In this document: positions 27,647-37,354 of the stretch, piece after piece
How positions within the stretch are numbered: the first letter of the stretch is position 1
How the letters are laid out: each line of letters starts with the position of its first letter
Assembly (NCBI GenBank): GCA_028724185.1
Contig: JAQYDN010000001.1
Coordinates: 1 to 64,000, forward strand
DNA from: Bacillota bacterium
Lineage (GTDB): Bacteria > Bacillota > Clostridia > Tissierellales > Peptoniphilaceae
Direction: 5' to 3'
DNA: 64,000 bases
Position numbers and translations under genes: made by a program
The notes under the pieces: model-generated
The model's database searches: none
What the model was told of the DNA's origin: nothing
What the model saw: only the letters and a program-made list of their open reading frames with translations

Positions 27647-28033
27647 TTAAACGACCTTCTCTCCTATAAAGCTGAGGAGAAGGTTAATCCCGAGTCCCAA
27701 GATAAAGTACGGATAACTCATGATCTCCTGCATAGGCGGCAAAAGCAAACTCGCGACGAGCGCCGCCGACCAAACGAGTCCCAAGACCGCCATGACGCTC
27801 GCTCGTTTCCGCTTATACATATCGTAAATGAAATAGCAGGCGAGGAGAATCGCTGCGAGGGCGAGGGCGATTCGGCACCCCGGTGTCAAAAGATGATGCA
27901 GGTAGTAGGTCCGTTTAAACTGTAAGTGATGTTGAACGCCCGCCTTCTTTGAACCCAGATGATTCAGTACCCCGACGGCGACGACGATCAGCGCTTGAAA
28001 GGCGATTAAACTATAGGAGATCGCTTTTTTCAT
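27647..28033 (-). CDS. Small four-helix membrane protein, unknown
   Basis: I do not recognise this protein of 128 residues. It has about four hydrophobic segments (near 5-25, 53-72, 78-98 and 105-124). A Lys/His-rich hydrophilic loop between the first two includes HHLQFKRTYYLHH. The loop could bind a metal or simply follow the positive-inside rule. There is a good AGAGGA ribosome site. It stands between the murC terminator and the terminator of the rhodanese lipoprotein gene, so it is probably a single gene. Confidence 0.6.
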   Translation of the reverse strand: MKKAISYSLIAFQALIVVAVGVLNHLGSKKAGVQHHLQFKRTYYLHHLLTPGCRIALALAAILLACYFIYDMYKRKRASVMAVLGLVWSAALVASLLLPPMQEIMSYPYFILGLGINLLLSFIGEKVV

Positions 28034-28056
28034 GTCGTTCCTCTTTCTATCTCCAT

Positions 28057-28087
28057 AAAAAAAGCAGTGTTTAAACTGCTTTTTTAT
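28057..28087 (-). terminator. Terminator of the three-rhodanese lipoprotein gene
   Basis: Stem AGCAGT/ACTGCT extended by A-T pairs. On the minus strand it ends in seven T residues, 8 bases past the stop. Confidence 0.8.
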
Positions 28088-28094
28088 TTTATCC

Positions 28095-29525
28095 TTATTT
28101 CGTCGGATCGCCCGTTTCCGAGGGATTGCCTTCGTTACTCCAGGCGATCCAGCCGTCGCTGTAAAGCGAGATATCCTTTAGTCCCATGACTCTCGCATCC
28201 CAATAAACTTCAGCCGCTCTCCAGCCGCTCCCGCACATAAATACGGTCTTTTTCGAGGTGTCGATGCCCTGCTTATCCCACATCGCACGGATTTCGTCGA
28301 TATTTCGAATCGTCTTGTCGAGATTTCTATAATAAGACATCGACGAGGAGTCATTCTTCCCCGCATAGCCAAAGATAGCGCCGGGGATACGTCCCTTCTT
28401 GTCGTGATAGGAATACCCGGAGCTCTCGCCGATATATTCTTCCCACGTGCGATTATCGACCAGGTTAAAGTTATCGTCTTTCAACAATTCTTTGAGTTCG
28501 GGAATCGTCGTAATGACATCGGGGTTGGCGGGATACTCCGCGCCGAAGTCGGCTACCTTTTCGGGCTTGACGCTATCTTTCGACAACTCAAACCCCTTGT
28601 TTTGCCAGTTGACGAAGCCGCCGTTCAATACGTAGACATCTTCGACACCCAAGTATCGACAAATCGTCGCGAAACGCGTCGCCGCGAGCGGTTCGGGACT
28701 CGTCACGACGACGGACGAATCGTGCGTAATCCCGTTATCGAGGAGTAACTTCACGAGGCTGTCGTCGTCCGTCAGGCGCCATTCCTCGATGCCGTCTACA
28801 TACGCTTTGGGCGGTTCGAAGGAGTCCGTGTTGACGTGAACGGCGCCCGGAATATGGCCGTCCAAATAGCCGGATTCCTTTTCATCTCCCCAGCGAACGT
28901 CGATAATCTTGACGTTCTTCGAATCTTTGATCGGTTCGACCTCTTTACCTTCGGTTAATTCCATGACCTTTTCGGGAGGTAGGAATAACTCGTAGTTGGG
29001 GTTCGAGACGAGTTCTTTCGAATCGTCGTCGATCCACTCCTTCGCATTATAAACCGAGACGTCTTTTACGCCCTTCTCCTCTAAATACTTGGCGACGACT
29101 TTCGCGTCCTTATCGTTTGTGTCGTAGACGATGACGGTCTTATCGGGCGTGATATCCTTATTTTTCATCGTATATGCCAGGACGTCTTCGCGGGAATCTC
29201 CCTCGAGATTATCTTTTTCATCGTATTCGCCCATAATCCAGTACGCCGAAAAATCCGTCGCGCCCTCGATGTGGCCGCCGCGTTTATCGCCGTCGAGCGC
29301 CCAACCGTTGAACTGATCGTTGCTGCGCGCGTCCAACACGAGGCTATTGTCATCCTCTAACGCCGCTTCGACGTCTTTCGTCTCGGCGACCTTGACGTCT
29401 TTCGCCTCCGTCTTGTTTCCACTGTTGTTCGCCTTGTCGCCTCCCGTGTTTGCGCACGAAGCGAGCAGCGTCGCCAGCATCAACACGGCCAGCAGCAGCG
29501 AGATGCGCTTTGTGTTCATCTTCAT
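28095..29525 (-). CDS. Lipoprotein with three rhodanese domains
   Basis: A secreted, lipid-anchored protein of 476 residues. The signal peptide ends in a lipobox with LLASC, Cys near residue 24. Three rhodanese-like domains follow, at about 45-160, 185-315 and 325-470. Only the third keeps the active-site Cys (VFMCGSGWRA). The first has VIVYDTNDKD and the second VVVTSPEPLA at that place, so these two should be catalytically dead. It may move sulfane sulfur outside the membrane or bind a sulfur carrier. Of adjacent ATG codons, the one at 29525 is used because its distance to AGGAGG is better. Confidence 0.82.
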   Translation of the reverse strand: MKMNTKRISLLLAVLMLATLLASCANTGGDKANNSGNKTEAKDVKVAETKDVEAALEDDNSLVLDARSNDQFNGWALDGDKRGGHIEGATDFSAYWIMGEYDEKDNLEGDSREDVLAYTMKNKDITPDKTVIVYDTNDKDAKVVAKYLEEKGVKDVSVYNAKEWIDDDSKELVSNPNYELFLPPEKVMELTEGKEVEPIKDSKNVKIIDVRWGDEKESGYLDGHIPGAVHVNTDSFEPPKAYVDGIEEWRLTDDDSLVKLLLDNGITHDSSVVVTSPEPLAATRFATICRYLGVEDVYVLNGGFVNWQNKGFELSKDSVKPEKVADFGAEYPANPDVITTIPELKELLKDDNFNLVDNRTWEEYIGESSGYSYHDKKGRIPGAIFGYAGKNDSSSMSYYRNLDKTIRNIDEIRAMWDKQGIDTSKKTVFMCGSGWRAAEVYWDARVMGLKDISLYSDGWIAWSNEGNPSETGDPTK

Positions 29526-29777
29526 CATACCTCCTATACATTGACTCGATCGACCGCACTATCCGCGATCGTCTAAATTTCGGAACGAGACCGCCGTCGC
29601 CTTCGGCGGTTCGGCGATCTTCTCCCGCACTGACAGTATCATAGTATATTGTTAAAGAATAACCTATATGGAGCGTACGCGTATAGAAAACACCTATGAC
29701 CCCATCATTTTCTCCGATATTTTCTATGCACCTCACGCACCGAACAATAAGCATCTCGTGCGTCCGCATTTTCGCAC

Positions 29778-29806
29778 TAAAAAAGTCGCCCGCGAAGGCG
29801 ACTTTT
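29778..29806 (-). terminator. Terminator of the amino-acid ABC operon
   Basis: A 10-bp stem (core AGTCGCC) with a six-base loop, ending in six T residues on the minus strand, directly after the ATPase stop. Confidence 0.88.
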
Positions 29807-29809
29807 CGT

Positions 29810-30532
29810 CTACAGAACTTTATTTAAAAATGATTTCGTTCTCTCTTCCTTCGGATGACTGAAGACCTCCTCGGGCGTCCCCTCTTCGATGAGATTGCCC
29901 TCGTCCAAGAAGAGGATCCGATCTCCCACTTCCCTCGCAAAGCCCATCTCGTGGGTCACGACGACCATGGTCATACCTTCTTTCGCGAGAGACTGCATGA
30001 CGTCCAACACTTCGCCGACCATCTCGGGATCGAGCGCCGAGGTGGGTTCGTCGAAGAGCATGACCCTCGGGTTCATCGCGAGCGCGCGAACGATGGCGAT
30101 TCGCTGTTTTTGCCCGCCGGAGAGTTGGTTCGGGTAGCTGTCGCGTTTATCGACGAGGCCGACGCGTTCCAGGAGTTTTATCGCCTTCTTTTCGGCCTCC
30201 TCCTGCTCCATGTTTTTTACGAGCATCGGCGCGAGCGTGATGTTTTCGAGCACCGTCTTGTGGGGAAAGAGATTAAACGATTGAAAGACCATGCCCATAT
30301 CTTCTCGAATTTTTTCGATCTCGGTGTTTTCGTCGTTGATATTGACGCCTTCGAAAATAATTTCCCCGCTGTTGGCTTCTTCCAGACGATTCAAACAGCG
30401 CAAAAACGTCGACTTCCCGGAGCCCGAGGGCCCGATGACGACGACGACCTCGCCGTCTGCGATCTCGGTCGTAATGCCTTTCAGCACGTGATTGTCGCCG
30501 AAACTTTTCTTTAAATTATTGATGCGAATCAC
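29810..30532 (-). CDS. Polar amino-acid ABC transporter, ATPase
   Basis: An ATPase of 240 residues of the GlnQ/HisP group. Walker [10 protein letters not shown] is near 33-41, the signature [15 protein letters not shown] near 135, Walker [15 protein letters not shown] near 158 and the switch His in [12 protein letters not shown] near 193. It powers import with the permease and binding protein upstream. The start is GTG inside the permease end (17-base overlap), with AGGAGG 10 bases before it. Last gene of the operon. Confidence 0.94.
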   Translation of the reverse strand: MIRINNLKKSFGDNHVLKGITTEIADGEVVVVIGPSGSGKSTFLRCLNRLEEANSGEIIFEGVNINDENTEIEKIREDMGMVFQSFNLFPHKTVLENITLAPMLVKNMEQEEAEKKAIKLLERVGLVDKRDSYPNQLSGGQKQRIAIVRALAMNPRVMLFDEPTSALDPEMVGEVLDVMQSLAKEGMTMVVVTHEMGFAREVGDRILFLDEGNLIEEGTPEEVFSHPKEERTKSFLNKVL

Positions 30533-31205
30533 TGGCCGCCAACCTCCTTTCGAATACGTTCACCACTTGGGAAAGACCGAGTACCAACACGAGGTAGATA
30601 AAGGCCGCCGTGAAGTACGGCTTAAAGGGCAGATAGGTCGCCCCCTGTACCACCTTCGCCTGATACATGATATCGCCGATGCCGACAAATGCGACGATGG
30701 CCGACTCCTTGATCAGGGTGACAAATTCGTTCCCGAGCGCCGGGAGCACCGTCTTGACCGCCTGCGGCAAGATGATGTGGCGCATAATTTGCTTTTGATT
30801 CATCCCGAGCGATGCCGCCGCCTCGCTTTGACCCCGATCGACGGCGTTGATACCGCCTCGAATAATTTCAGATACGTACGCCGAGGAGTTCATGCAAATC
30901 GCGAGCAACGACAGGACAAACGGGTTTTTCAACTTGCCCAGAGAATCCGGCAATACGGCCGCCAGGCCATAATACGCGATCAACACCTGTACCAAAAGAG
31001 GCGTGCCGCGAAAAATCTGGATGTAAATTTTTGCGATAACTTCGAGCACTTTGATCTTCGAACGCCGCATCAATGCGATGAGAACGCCCAAGAGAAATCC
31101 GACGAGCACGCCGATAAACGACAGTTTGAGCGTCATCAGCGTCCCGTCCACATAACTGGGGCCCCATTTTTTCAGGAACGCGCCCCATTCTTGTAATCCT
31201 TCCAT
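30516..31205 (-). CDS. Polar amino-acid ABC transporter, permease
   Basis: A permease of 229 residues in the HisM/GlnP family with about five helices. The EAA loop [20 protein letters not shown], which contacts the ATPase, is near 145-165. LRGTPLL-type sequence ([12 protein letters not shown]) is near 70. ATG at 31205 is used because AGGAGG lies 4 bases upstream; a longer in-frame start lies within the upstream hairpin. Confidence 0.93.
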   Translation of the reverse strand: MEGLQEWGAFLKKWGPSYVDGTLMTLKLSFIGVLVGFLLGVLIALMRRSKIKVLEVIAKIYIQIFRGTPLLVQVLIAYYGLAAVLPDSLGKLKNPFVLSLLAICMNSSAYVSEIIRGGINAVDRGQSEAAASLGMNQKQIMRHIILPQAVKTVLPALGNEFVTLIKESAIVAFVGIGDIMYQAKVVQGATYLPFKPYFTAAFIYLVLVLGLSQVVNVFERRLAASDSHQ

Positions 31206-31221
31206 AATTCCTCCTCGATTG

Positions 31222-31251
31222 AAAAAACTGTTTCCGACGGAAACAGTTTTT
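31222..31251 (-). terminator. Intra-operon hairpin between binding protein and permease
   Basis: A perfect 13-bp stem with a 3-base loop and a T run on the minus strand, placed between the first and second genes. It probably stops or slows part of the transcripts, so that binding protein is made in excess over the membrane parts. Confidence 0.75.
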
Positions 31252-31278
31252 CGTATCAATGACTACGATATCTATCGT

Positions 31279-32271
31279 TTAGTTCTTCGCATTGTTAGCG
31301 TCATTTTGGTTCGCGGCGTTATCGTTATTGCTGCTGTTATTGCCGGCGTCCGCACTTTCCGCATCTTCTGCGCCCACCGATTCGGAGCTTATTTTTTCGT
31401 ATTCGTTAAACCATTCGTCGATCTTGCCTTCGTCGATCATTTTCTTAAGCTCTTGATTGACGTAAGCCGTCAAACCGTCGTTATCTTTTTGCGTTGCGAT
31501 GCAAACGCCCGGTTCGTCGGGGATACCGACCTTGATGGCGACGAGTTCGGGGAACTGTTTCGCATATTGTTCGCCGGCGCTGATGGAAATGACGAGCGCA
31601 TCGGCCGTGCCGTTTTTAACTTCGAGCGCCAAGTTGTTGATTCTCGGCAAGCTCTTTAACTCGACGTCCTTCGGGAAGTTTTCGCGAACCGTATTTTCTT
31701 GGAGCGACCCCGTTTGTGCGGCGACGACTTTGCCGGCAAAGTCGTCCATCGACTTATATTGATCCGCCTTGTCCTTCGGTACGAGGGCAACTTGTTTGTT
31801 TTCGAAATAAGGAATCGACATGTTGACGGCATTCAGACGTTCCGGCGTCGTGGAAAGACCGGCGATGGCGATGTCGGCTTGACCCGATGCGAGGCTCGGA
31901 ATAATCCCCTCGAAGTCCAAGTCCTTAATTTCGAGTTCGACGTCCAGCGAATCGGCGAGTTCTTTGGCGATTTCGATATCGAAGCCGACGATTTCGTCCT
32001 TACCGTCTTTCAGTAAGTGCCATTCGTAGGGCGGATAGTCGGCACTCGTCGCGAGGACGAGTTTTCCTTTTTTCTTGATATCTTGTACGGCTGCGTCGAT
32101 CTCTTTTTGATCCGCGGTCGTCTCTTCCGCCGCATTCTGTTCGGTCGCATTATTCTTTGCGCCGTCGTTTGCATCGTTTGCGCCGTTTGCATTGCCGTTT
32201 CCGGAACTACAGCCGACGAGCACAAATGCGAACATCGCGGCGATCAGTGTCAACAGTCTAAATTTTTTCAT
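31279..32271 (-). CDS. Amino-acid ABC transporter substrate-binding lipoprotein
   Basis: A lipoprotein of 330 residues with a lipobox at LVGC (Cys21). An Asn/Ala/Asp-rich linker (22-50) leads into a family 3 solute-binding domain (about 55-290, with TSADYPPYEW, FDIEIAKELAD and LASGQADIAIAGLS). The Asp in the last region and the Arg in TTPERLNAV are typical ligand contacts for a polar amino acid. A C-terminal Asn/Ser/Ala-rich tail of about 35 residues follows, which is unusual for the family. First gene of the operon, behind a structured leader. Confidence 0.92.
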   Translation of the reverse strand: MKKFRLLTLIAAMFAFVLVGCSSGNGNANGANDANDGAKNNATEQNAAEETTADQKEIDAAVQDIKKKGKLVLATSADYPPYEWHLLKDGKDEIVGFDIEIAKELADSLDVELEIKDLDFEGIIPSLASGQADIAIAGLSTTPERLNAVNMSIPYFENKQVALVPKDKADQYKSMDDFAGKVVAAQTGSLQENTVRENFPKDVELKSLPRINNLALEVKNGTADALVISISAGEQYAKQFPELVAIKVGIPDEPGVCIATQKDNDGLTAYVNQELKKMIDEGKIDEWFNEYEKISSESVGAEDAESADAGNNSSNNDNAANQNDANNAKN

Positions 32272-32280
32272 CTCTATCTC

Positions 32281-32409
32281 CCTTCAATCTCAAATACATT
32301 GCTTTCTTTTAATCTTCCGTTCTCATGGTGTCGGCGCCGAGACGACTCTTCCTACGCGTCTCGATTATCCGACGACTCCTTACTGCTATCAATGTATTCA
32401 AGATTAAGG
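32281..32409 (-). promoter_or_regulatory. Structured leader RNA, unknown class (candidate riboswitch)
   Basis: On the minus strand the arms 32409-32390 and 32301-32281 pair over about 18 of 20 positions. They enclose a second structure: GTCGG pairs with CCGAC (32373-32369 with 32334-32330), with an inner perfect 7-bp stem CGAGACG (363-357 with 344-338, offset 32000). The distal end of the outer stem includes AAGG of the AAGGGAG ribosome site. Opening or closing the outer stem could therefore control translation of the binding protein. It does not match the lysine, SAM, glycine or glutamine motifs I know. Confidence 0.5.
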
Positions 32410-32438
32410 CCCCCTTTCGCTTTCAATTCTTTTCTGAA

Positions 32439-32467
32439 ATTATACTATAGCGCGCTAAAATCTACAA
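32439..32467 (-). promoter_or_regulatory. Promoter of the amino-acid ABC operon
   Basis: Minus-strand TTGTAG (32467-32462), a 17-base spacer and TATAAT (32444-32439). It gives a leader of about 160 bases. Confidence 0.8.
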
Positions 32468-32500
32468 GAAAACTTGTCTTATTTCGAGAAACGGTGTTTC

Positions 32501-35332
32501 TCACGCGTCTTTGAGCAGCAGTTTTAAATACTGACCGGTATAACTCGATTCGATCTTCGCTACCTCTTCGGGACGCCCCGTCGCGACGACCGTCCCCCCG
32601 CCGTCGCCTCCGTCCGGCCCGAGGTCGATGATGTGGTCCGCGACTTTGATGACGTCGAGGTTGTGTTCGATCACGACGACGGTATTGTCCCGATCCACGA
32701 GTTCCTGGAGCACGTGAATTAACTTTCGGATGTCTTCGGTGTGAAGGCCCGTCGTCGGCTCGTCGAGAATATAGAGCGTCTTTCCCGTCCCCCTCTTTGA
32801 AAGCTCCGTCGCGAGCTTGATGCGCTGCGCCTCGCCGCCCGACAGTTGCGTCGACGGCTGACCCAGTTTAATATAGCCAAGCCCGACGTCCTGAAGCGTC
32901 GTCAGCTTTCTTAAAATACGGGGATGGTTCTCGAAAAATTCCGCCGCCTCGTTGACGGTCATGTCCAAGACATCGGCGATGGTCTTTCCCTTAAATTTGA
33001 CCTGAAGCGTCTCGCGATTGTATCTCTTCCCCTCGCAGACCTCGCAGGGCACGTAGACGTCCGGCAAAAAGTGCATCTCTACTTTTAAGATGCCGTCGCC
33101 CTTACATGCCTCGCAGCGTCCGCCCTTGACGTTAAAGGAAAACCTCCCCTTGTCGTAGCCCCGTATCTTCGCCTCGTTCGTCTGCGCGAAGACCTCGCGA
33201 ATGTGGTCGAAGACGCCGGTGTAGGTCGCGGGGTTCGACCGCGGCGTCCTGCCGATAGGGCTTTGATCGATGGAGACGATCTTATCGACGTACTCGAGCC
33301 CTTCGATCGACTGATACTTCCCGGGACGCACCTTGCTACGGTTGACCTTCTGCTCGACCGCTTTTTTTAAGATTTCATTTACAAGAGAGCTCTTGCCCGA
33401 TCCCGACACGCCCGTTACGCAGATAAACTGATGCAAGGGAAACTCCACGTCGATGTCCTTTAAGTTATTCTCTCCGGCGCCGCGCACGATGACGGACTCA
33501 CCCGCGTACGCCCTGCGCTCTTCGGGGACGGCGATCTTTCTCTTTCCCGAGAGATACTGTCCCGTAATGGAGTCCTCGACTTGAATGATCTCCTCGTAGG
33601 ATCCCTGGACGACGATGTGGCCGCCGTGTGCACCCGCGCCGGGACCGATGTCCAGGATTTCATCGGCTGCGCGCATCGTCTCCTCGTCGTGTTCGACGAC
33701 GATCAAGGTATTTCCGATATCGGTCAGATTGCGCAGAGATCTCAAGAGCATGGCGTTGTCTTTTTGATGGAGGCCGATCGACGGCTCGTCGAGAACGTAG
33801 GTTACCCCGACGAGGGCACTCCCGATTTGGGTCGCGAGTCGGATGCGCTGCGCCTCGCCGCCCGAAAGAGAGCCCGCCATACGCGCCAAGGTCAAGTATC
33901 CGAGTCCGACTTCTTTTAAAAAGGACAGGCGCTCGTGGATTTCCTTTAAGACCTGCTCGGCGATGTTCATATCCATCTCGCTGAATTCGAGACCGTCGAA
34001 GAATCGAATGGCGTCCTCGACGGAAAGGAGCGTCGACTCGTAGATGTTCTTCCCGCCCAGTTTAAAGACGAGCGACTCCATCTTCAAGCGCGCGCCGTGA
34101 CATTCCGGGCAGGGAATGTCCGAGAGAAACGGTTCGATGCGCTCCATCATCCGGTCGCTCGTACTCTCAGCATAGCGCCGGTTCAGATTTCTCAAGATTC
34201 CCTCAAACTGCCCATTGTACGTTTTCTTTCCGCTGAAATGAGACGTAAAGGTAAAGTGGAGCGGCTTTTTCGTGCCGTTCATCAGCTCGTCGATCATCGC
34301 CTTCGGCGCATCTTTGATCGGGGCCTTCGTCGAAAAGCCGTGGCGCGCGGCGATCTGATTGAAGATTTCCTTATAATACGTCCCGTCGGTGTTTCCGTAG
34401 GCAGAGATCGCGCCCTCGTCGATCGAAAGCTCCTTATTGGGGATGATGAGGTCCGGATCCGCGCGCCGACTGCTCCCGAGTCCCTTGCACGTCGGACAGG
34501 CCCCCATCGGCGTATTGAACGAAAACGACCTCGGCGTCACGGGCTCGATCGAAATATCGTGTTCGGGGCAAGTATAGCTCGTGGAATAGAGTTTTTGATT
34601 GCCGTCCAAGGTGTCGACGATGACGGTGGAACCCGAAATCTCGAGCGCCGTCTCGATGCTGTCGGCGAGCCTCGACTCGATGCCGTCTCGAATGATGATG
34701 CGATCGACGACGATAAAGATATCGTGGATCTTATTTTTATCCAGTTCGATCTCCTCGTCGGCGCGGTGCATCTCGCCGTCGATAATTGTGCGCAGATACC
34801 CTTCCTTGCGGATGCGCTCGAGCAGCTTCTTGTGCTGCCCTTTTCGCTGGCGCACCACCGGCGCGAGCAGTTGAAACCGCGTGCCCTCTTCCATCTCGAG
34901 GATCTTATCGACGATTTGATCTTCGGCAAAGGCCTCGATTTGTCGTCCGCATATCGGACAATAGGGCTTTGCGACGCGCGCATACAGCAGGCGAATATAA
35001 TCGTAAATTTCTGTGACCGTGCCGACGGTCGACCGCGGGTTTTTAGACGTCGTCTTCTGATCGATCGCGATCGCAGGCGACATCCCCTCGATGTAGTCGA
35101 CCTCGGGCTTGTCCATCTGTCCTAAAAATTGTCGCGCATAGGACGACAAACTCTCGACATAGCGCCTTTGCCCCTCGGCGTAAATCGTATCGAAGGCGAG
35201 GGAACTCTTGCCCGATCCGGACAGGCCGGTGATGACGGTCATCTTATTTCTCGGGATATACACGTCCAGATTTTTTAAATTATGCTGACGCGCCCCGTGA
35301 ATATGAATTGCATTCTCCAGTGTTCGATTCAT
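32501..35332 (-). CDS. uvrA: Excinuclease ABC subunit A
   Basis: UvrA of 943 residues, the damage-sensing ATPase of nucleotide excision repair. Two ABC modules are seen: Walker A GLSGSGKSS (about 33-41) and GVSGSGKSS (about 640), each with an LSGGEAQRI signature. Zinc-binding Cys sets include CPICG and CPTCKGLG, and the C-terminal zinc finger includes CEACKGDG and CEVCEG. Length is normal. It follows uvrB after 27 bases. Confidence 0.98.
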   Translation of the reverse strand: MNRTLENAIHIHGARQHNLKNLDVYIPRNKMTVITGLSGSGKSSLAFDTIYAEGQRRYVESLSSYARQFLGQMDKPEVDYIEGMSPAIAIDQKTTSKNPRSTVGTVTEIYDYIRLLYARVAKPYCPICGRQIEAFAEDQIVDKILEMEEGTRFQLLAPVVRQRKGQHKKLLERIRKEGYLRTIIDGEMHRADEEIELDKNKIHDIFIVVDRIIIRDGIESRLADSIETALEISGSTVIVDTLDGNQKLYSTSYTCPEHDISIEPVTPRSFSFNTPMGACPTCKGLGSSRRADPDLIIPNKELSIDEGAISAYGNTDGTYYKEIFNQIAARHGFSTKAPIKDAPKAMIDELMNGTKKPLHFTFTSHFSGKKTYNGQFEGILRNLNRRYAESTSDRMMERIEPFLSDIPCPECHGARLKMESLVFKLGGKNIYESTLLSVEDAIRFFDGLEFSEMDMNIAEQVLKEIHERLSFLKEVGLGYLTLARMAGSLSGGEAQRIRLATQIGSALVGVTYVLDEPSIGLHQKDNAMLLRSLRNLTDIGNTLIVVEHDEETMRAADEILDIGPGAGAHGGHIVVQGSYEEIIQVEDSITGQYLSGKRKIAVPEERRAYAGESVIVRGAGENNLKDIDVEFPLHQFICVTGVSGSGKSSLVNEILKKAVEQKVNRSKVRPGKYQSIEGLEYVDKIVSIDQSPIGRTPRSNPATYTGVFDHIREVFAQTNEAKIRGYDKGRFSFNVKGGRCEACKGDGILKVEMHFLPDVYVPCEVCEGKRYNRETLQVKFKGKTIADVLDMTVNEAAEFFENHPRILRKLTTLQDVGLGYIKLGQPSTQLSGGEAQRIKLATELSKRGTGKTLYILDEPTTGLHTEDIRKLIHVLQELVDRDNTVVVIEHNLDVIKVADHIIDLGPDGGDGGGTVVATGRPEEVAKIESSYTGQYLKLLLKDA

Positions 35333-35359
35333 CCGGTTCCTTTCGTTGTCCTTAAAAAT

Positions 35360-37327
35360 CTAGTTCTTGATATATCGTTTCTTCAATTCGTTCATTTGGT
35401 CTCTAATGCCGGCCGCCCGTTCGAATTCCAAGTCTTCGGCGGCTTTAAACATTTCCGTCTCGAGATTTTTAAGCATGGCGAGGACTTCTTCGGTCGAAAA
35501 TTCCTCTTCAAACGGCGTCTCCTCGTCGGCGGCGACGGTGTTTTCGATGACGTCGCGAATTCCCTTGACGACGGATTTCGGCGTAATGCCGTGCTCTTTA
35601 TTATAAGCCATTTGAATCTTGCGTCGACGCTCCGTCTCGTCGATGGTTCGCCTCATCGAACCCGTGATCGTATCGGCATACATGATGACGTGGCCCTCGG
35701 CATTTCTCGCCGCGCGCCCCGCCGTCTGGATGAGCGAGGTATCCGAGCGCAAAAACCCTTCCTTGTCCGCGTCTAAAATAGCGACGAGGCCGACCTCGGG
35801 GATATCCAATCCCTCTCTCAACAAGTTGATGCCGACGAGGACGTCGTAGACCCCGAGTCGCAAATCCCTGATAATTTCCATGCGGTCGATCGTCTTGACG
35901 TCGGAGTGAAGATAAGCGACCTTCAACCCGATCTCCTCGAAATACTTCGTGAGGTCTTCCGCCATCCGCTTCGTGAGCGTCGTAACAAGGGTTCGCATGC
36001 TCTTGTCCATCATGCCGTGAATCTGTTCGGTCAAGTGGTCGATCTGATTCTTCGTCGGAACGACGTCGATCTTCGGATCCACGAGGCCCGTCGGGCGAAT
36101 GATCTGCTCGACGCGCTGCTCTTCGTGTTCCTCCTCGTAAGGACCCGGCGTCGCCGAGACGTAAACCACTTGATTTTGAAGCGCTTCGAATTCTTCAAAG
36201 CGCAGCGGCCTGTTGTCGAGCGCCGACGGCAGCCTGAACCCGTAGTCGACGAGCGTCTGCTTGCGCGCGCGGTCGCCGTTAAACATGCCGCGAATCTGCG
36301 GCACCGTCGCGTGCGACTCGTCGATGATCGTCATAAAGTCGTCCGGAAAGTAGTCGATGAGCGTATAAGGGCGGCTTCCCCGCGGACGTCCGCTCAACGG
36401 CTGCGTATAGTTCTCGATCCCCGAACAAAATCCCATCTCTTCGAGCATCTCCACGTCGTAATTCGTCCGCTGCTCCAGACGCTGCGCCTCCAGCAGTTTT
36501 TCCTGATCGCGCAAGGTGAAGAGGCGCTCTTCCAACTCCTCGCGAATGGCCTTGACGCCCCGCTCGATCTTCTCCGGCTGCGTCGCAAAGTGCGAGGCCG
36601 GAAAGATCGAGACGTGATTGCGGTACGACTCGACATGTCCCGTCACGGCGTCGACCTCCGCGATCCGATCGATTTCGTCGCCGAAGAATTCGACGCGAAT
36701 CGTTTTGTCCGAGTTGCCCGACGGAAAGATCTCCAGCACGTCGCCGCGCGCGCGGAACGTCCCGCGCGAAAAATCGATGTCGTTTCGCACGTATTGAATG
36801 TCGACGAGTTTACTCATCAGTTCGTTTCGATCCCATACCATGCCGGGTCTTAAGCTGACGACGAGGTTTTGATAGTCGATCGGGTCGCCCAGGCCGTAGA
36901 TACAGCTTACCGAGGCGACGATGATGACGTCGCGCCTCTCGAAGAGCGCCATGGTCGCGGAGTGACGCAGCCTGTCGATCTCGTCGTTGATGCTCGCGTC
37001 CTTCGCGATAAAGGTATCCGTCCCCGGTACATAGGCCTCCGGCTGATAGTAGTCGTAGTAACTGACAAAGTACTCGACGGCATTGTCGGGGAAAAATTCC
37101 CGAAACTCCGAGGCCAGTTGGTACGCGAGCGTCTTGTTATGCGCGATGACCAAGGTCGGTTTTTGCACTTTTTCGATTAAATTTGCCATGGTAAAGGTCT
37201 TGCCGCTTCCCGTGACGCCCAAAAGCGTCTGGTGTTTCATGCCGGACTTAATCCCCTTCGCCAACGCTTCGATGGCCTCCGGTTGATCGCCGGTAGGTTT
37301 ATAATCTGAATGTATCTTAAACTCCAT
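35360..37327 (-). CDS. uvrB: Excinuclease ABC subunit B
   Basis: UvrB of 655 residues, the helicase-like partner that verifies damage. Walker A GVTGSGKT is near 38-45, the beta-hairpin region [12 protein letters not shown] near 92, the DEAD-like DESHATVPQ near 338, and the C-terminal UVR motif (about 615-650) binds UvrA/UvrC. AGGAGG precedes the ATG. Lies downstream of the S41 protease gene in the same direction. Confidence 0.98.
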   Translation of the reverse strand: MEFKIHSDYKPTGDQPEAIEALAKGIKSGMKHQTLLGVTGSGKTFTMANLIEKVQKPTLVIAHNKTLAYQLASEFREFFPDNAVEYFVSYYDYYQPEAYVPGTDTFIAKDASINDEIDRLRHSATMALFERRDVIIVASVSCIYGLGDPIDYQNLVVSLRPGMVWDRNELMSKLVDIQYVRNDIDFSRGTFRARGDVLEIFPSGNSDKTIRVEFFGDEIDRIAEVDAVTGHVESYRNHVSIFPASHFATQPEKIERGVKAIREELEERLFTLRDQEKLLEAQRLEQRTNYDVEMLEEMGFCSGIENYTQPLSGRPRGSRPYTLIDYFPDDFMTIIDESHATVPQIRGMFNGDRARKQTLVDYGFRLPSALDNRPLRFEEFEALQNQVVYVSATPGPYEEEHEEQRVEQIIRPTGLVDPKIDVVPTKNQIDHLTEQIHGMMDKSMRTLVTTLTKRMAEDLTKYFEEIGLKVAYLHSDVKTIDRMEIIRDLRLGVYDVLVGINLLREGLDIPEVGLVAILDADKEGFLRSDTSLIQTAGRAARNAEGHVIMYADTITGSMRRTIDETERRRKIQMAYNKEHGITPKSVVKGIRDVIENTVAADEETPFEEEFSTEEVLAMLKNLETEMFKAAEDLEFERAAGIRDQMNELKKRYIKN

Positions 37328-37354
37328 AATACCTCCTGCGCGAAAAGAGCGATC

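Noticed and set aside
29591..29609. GC-rich hairpin (CCGCCG/CGGCGG) upstream of the three-rhodanese gene as a regulatory element
   Set aside because: Six-bp stem, no T-run, no relation to the ribosome site, and no clear promoter nearby to place it in a leader.
32486..32502. 7-bp hairpin at the uvrA stop codon as a terminator
   Set aside because: No T-run follows on the minus strand, so it is not a convincing intrinsic terminator.
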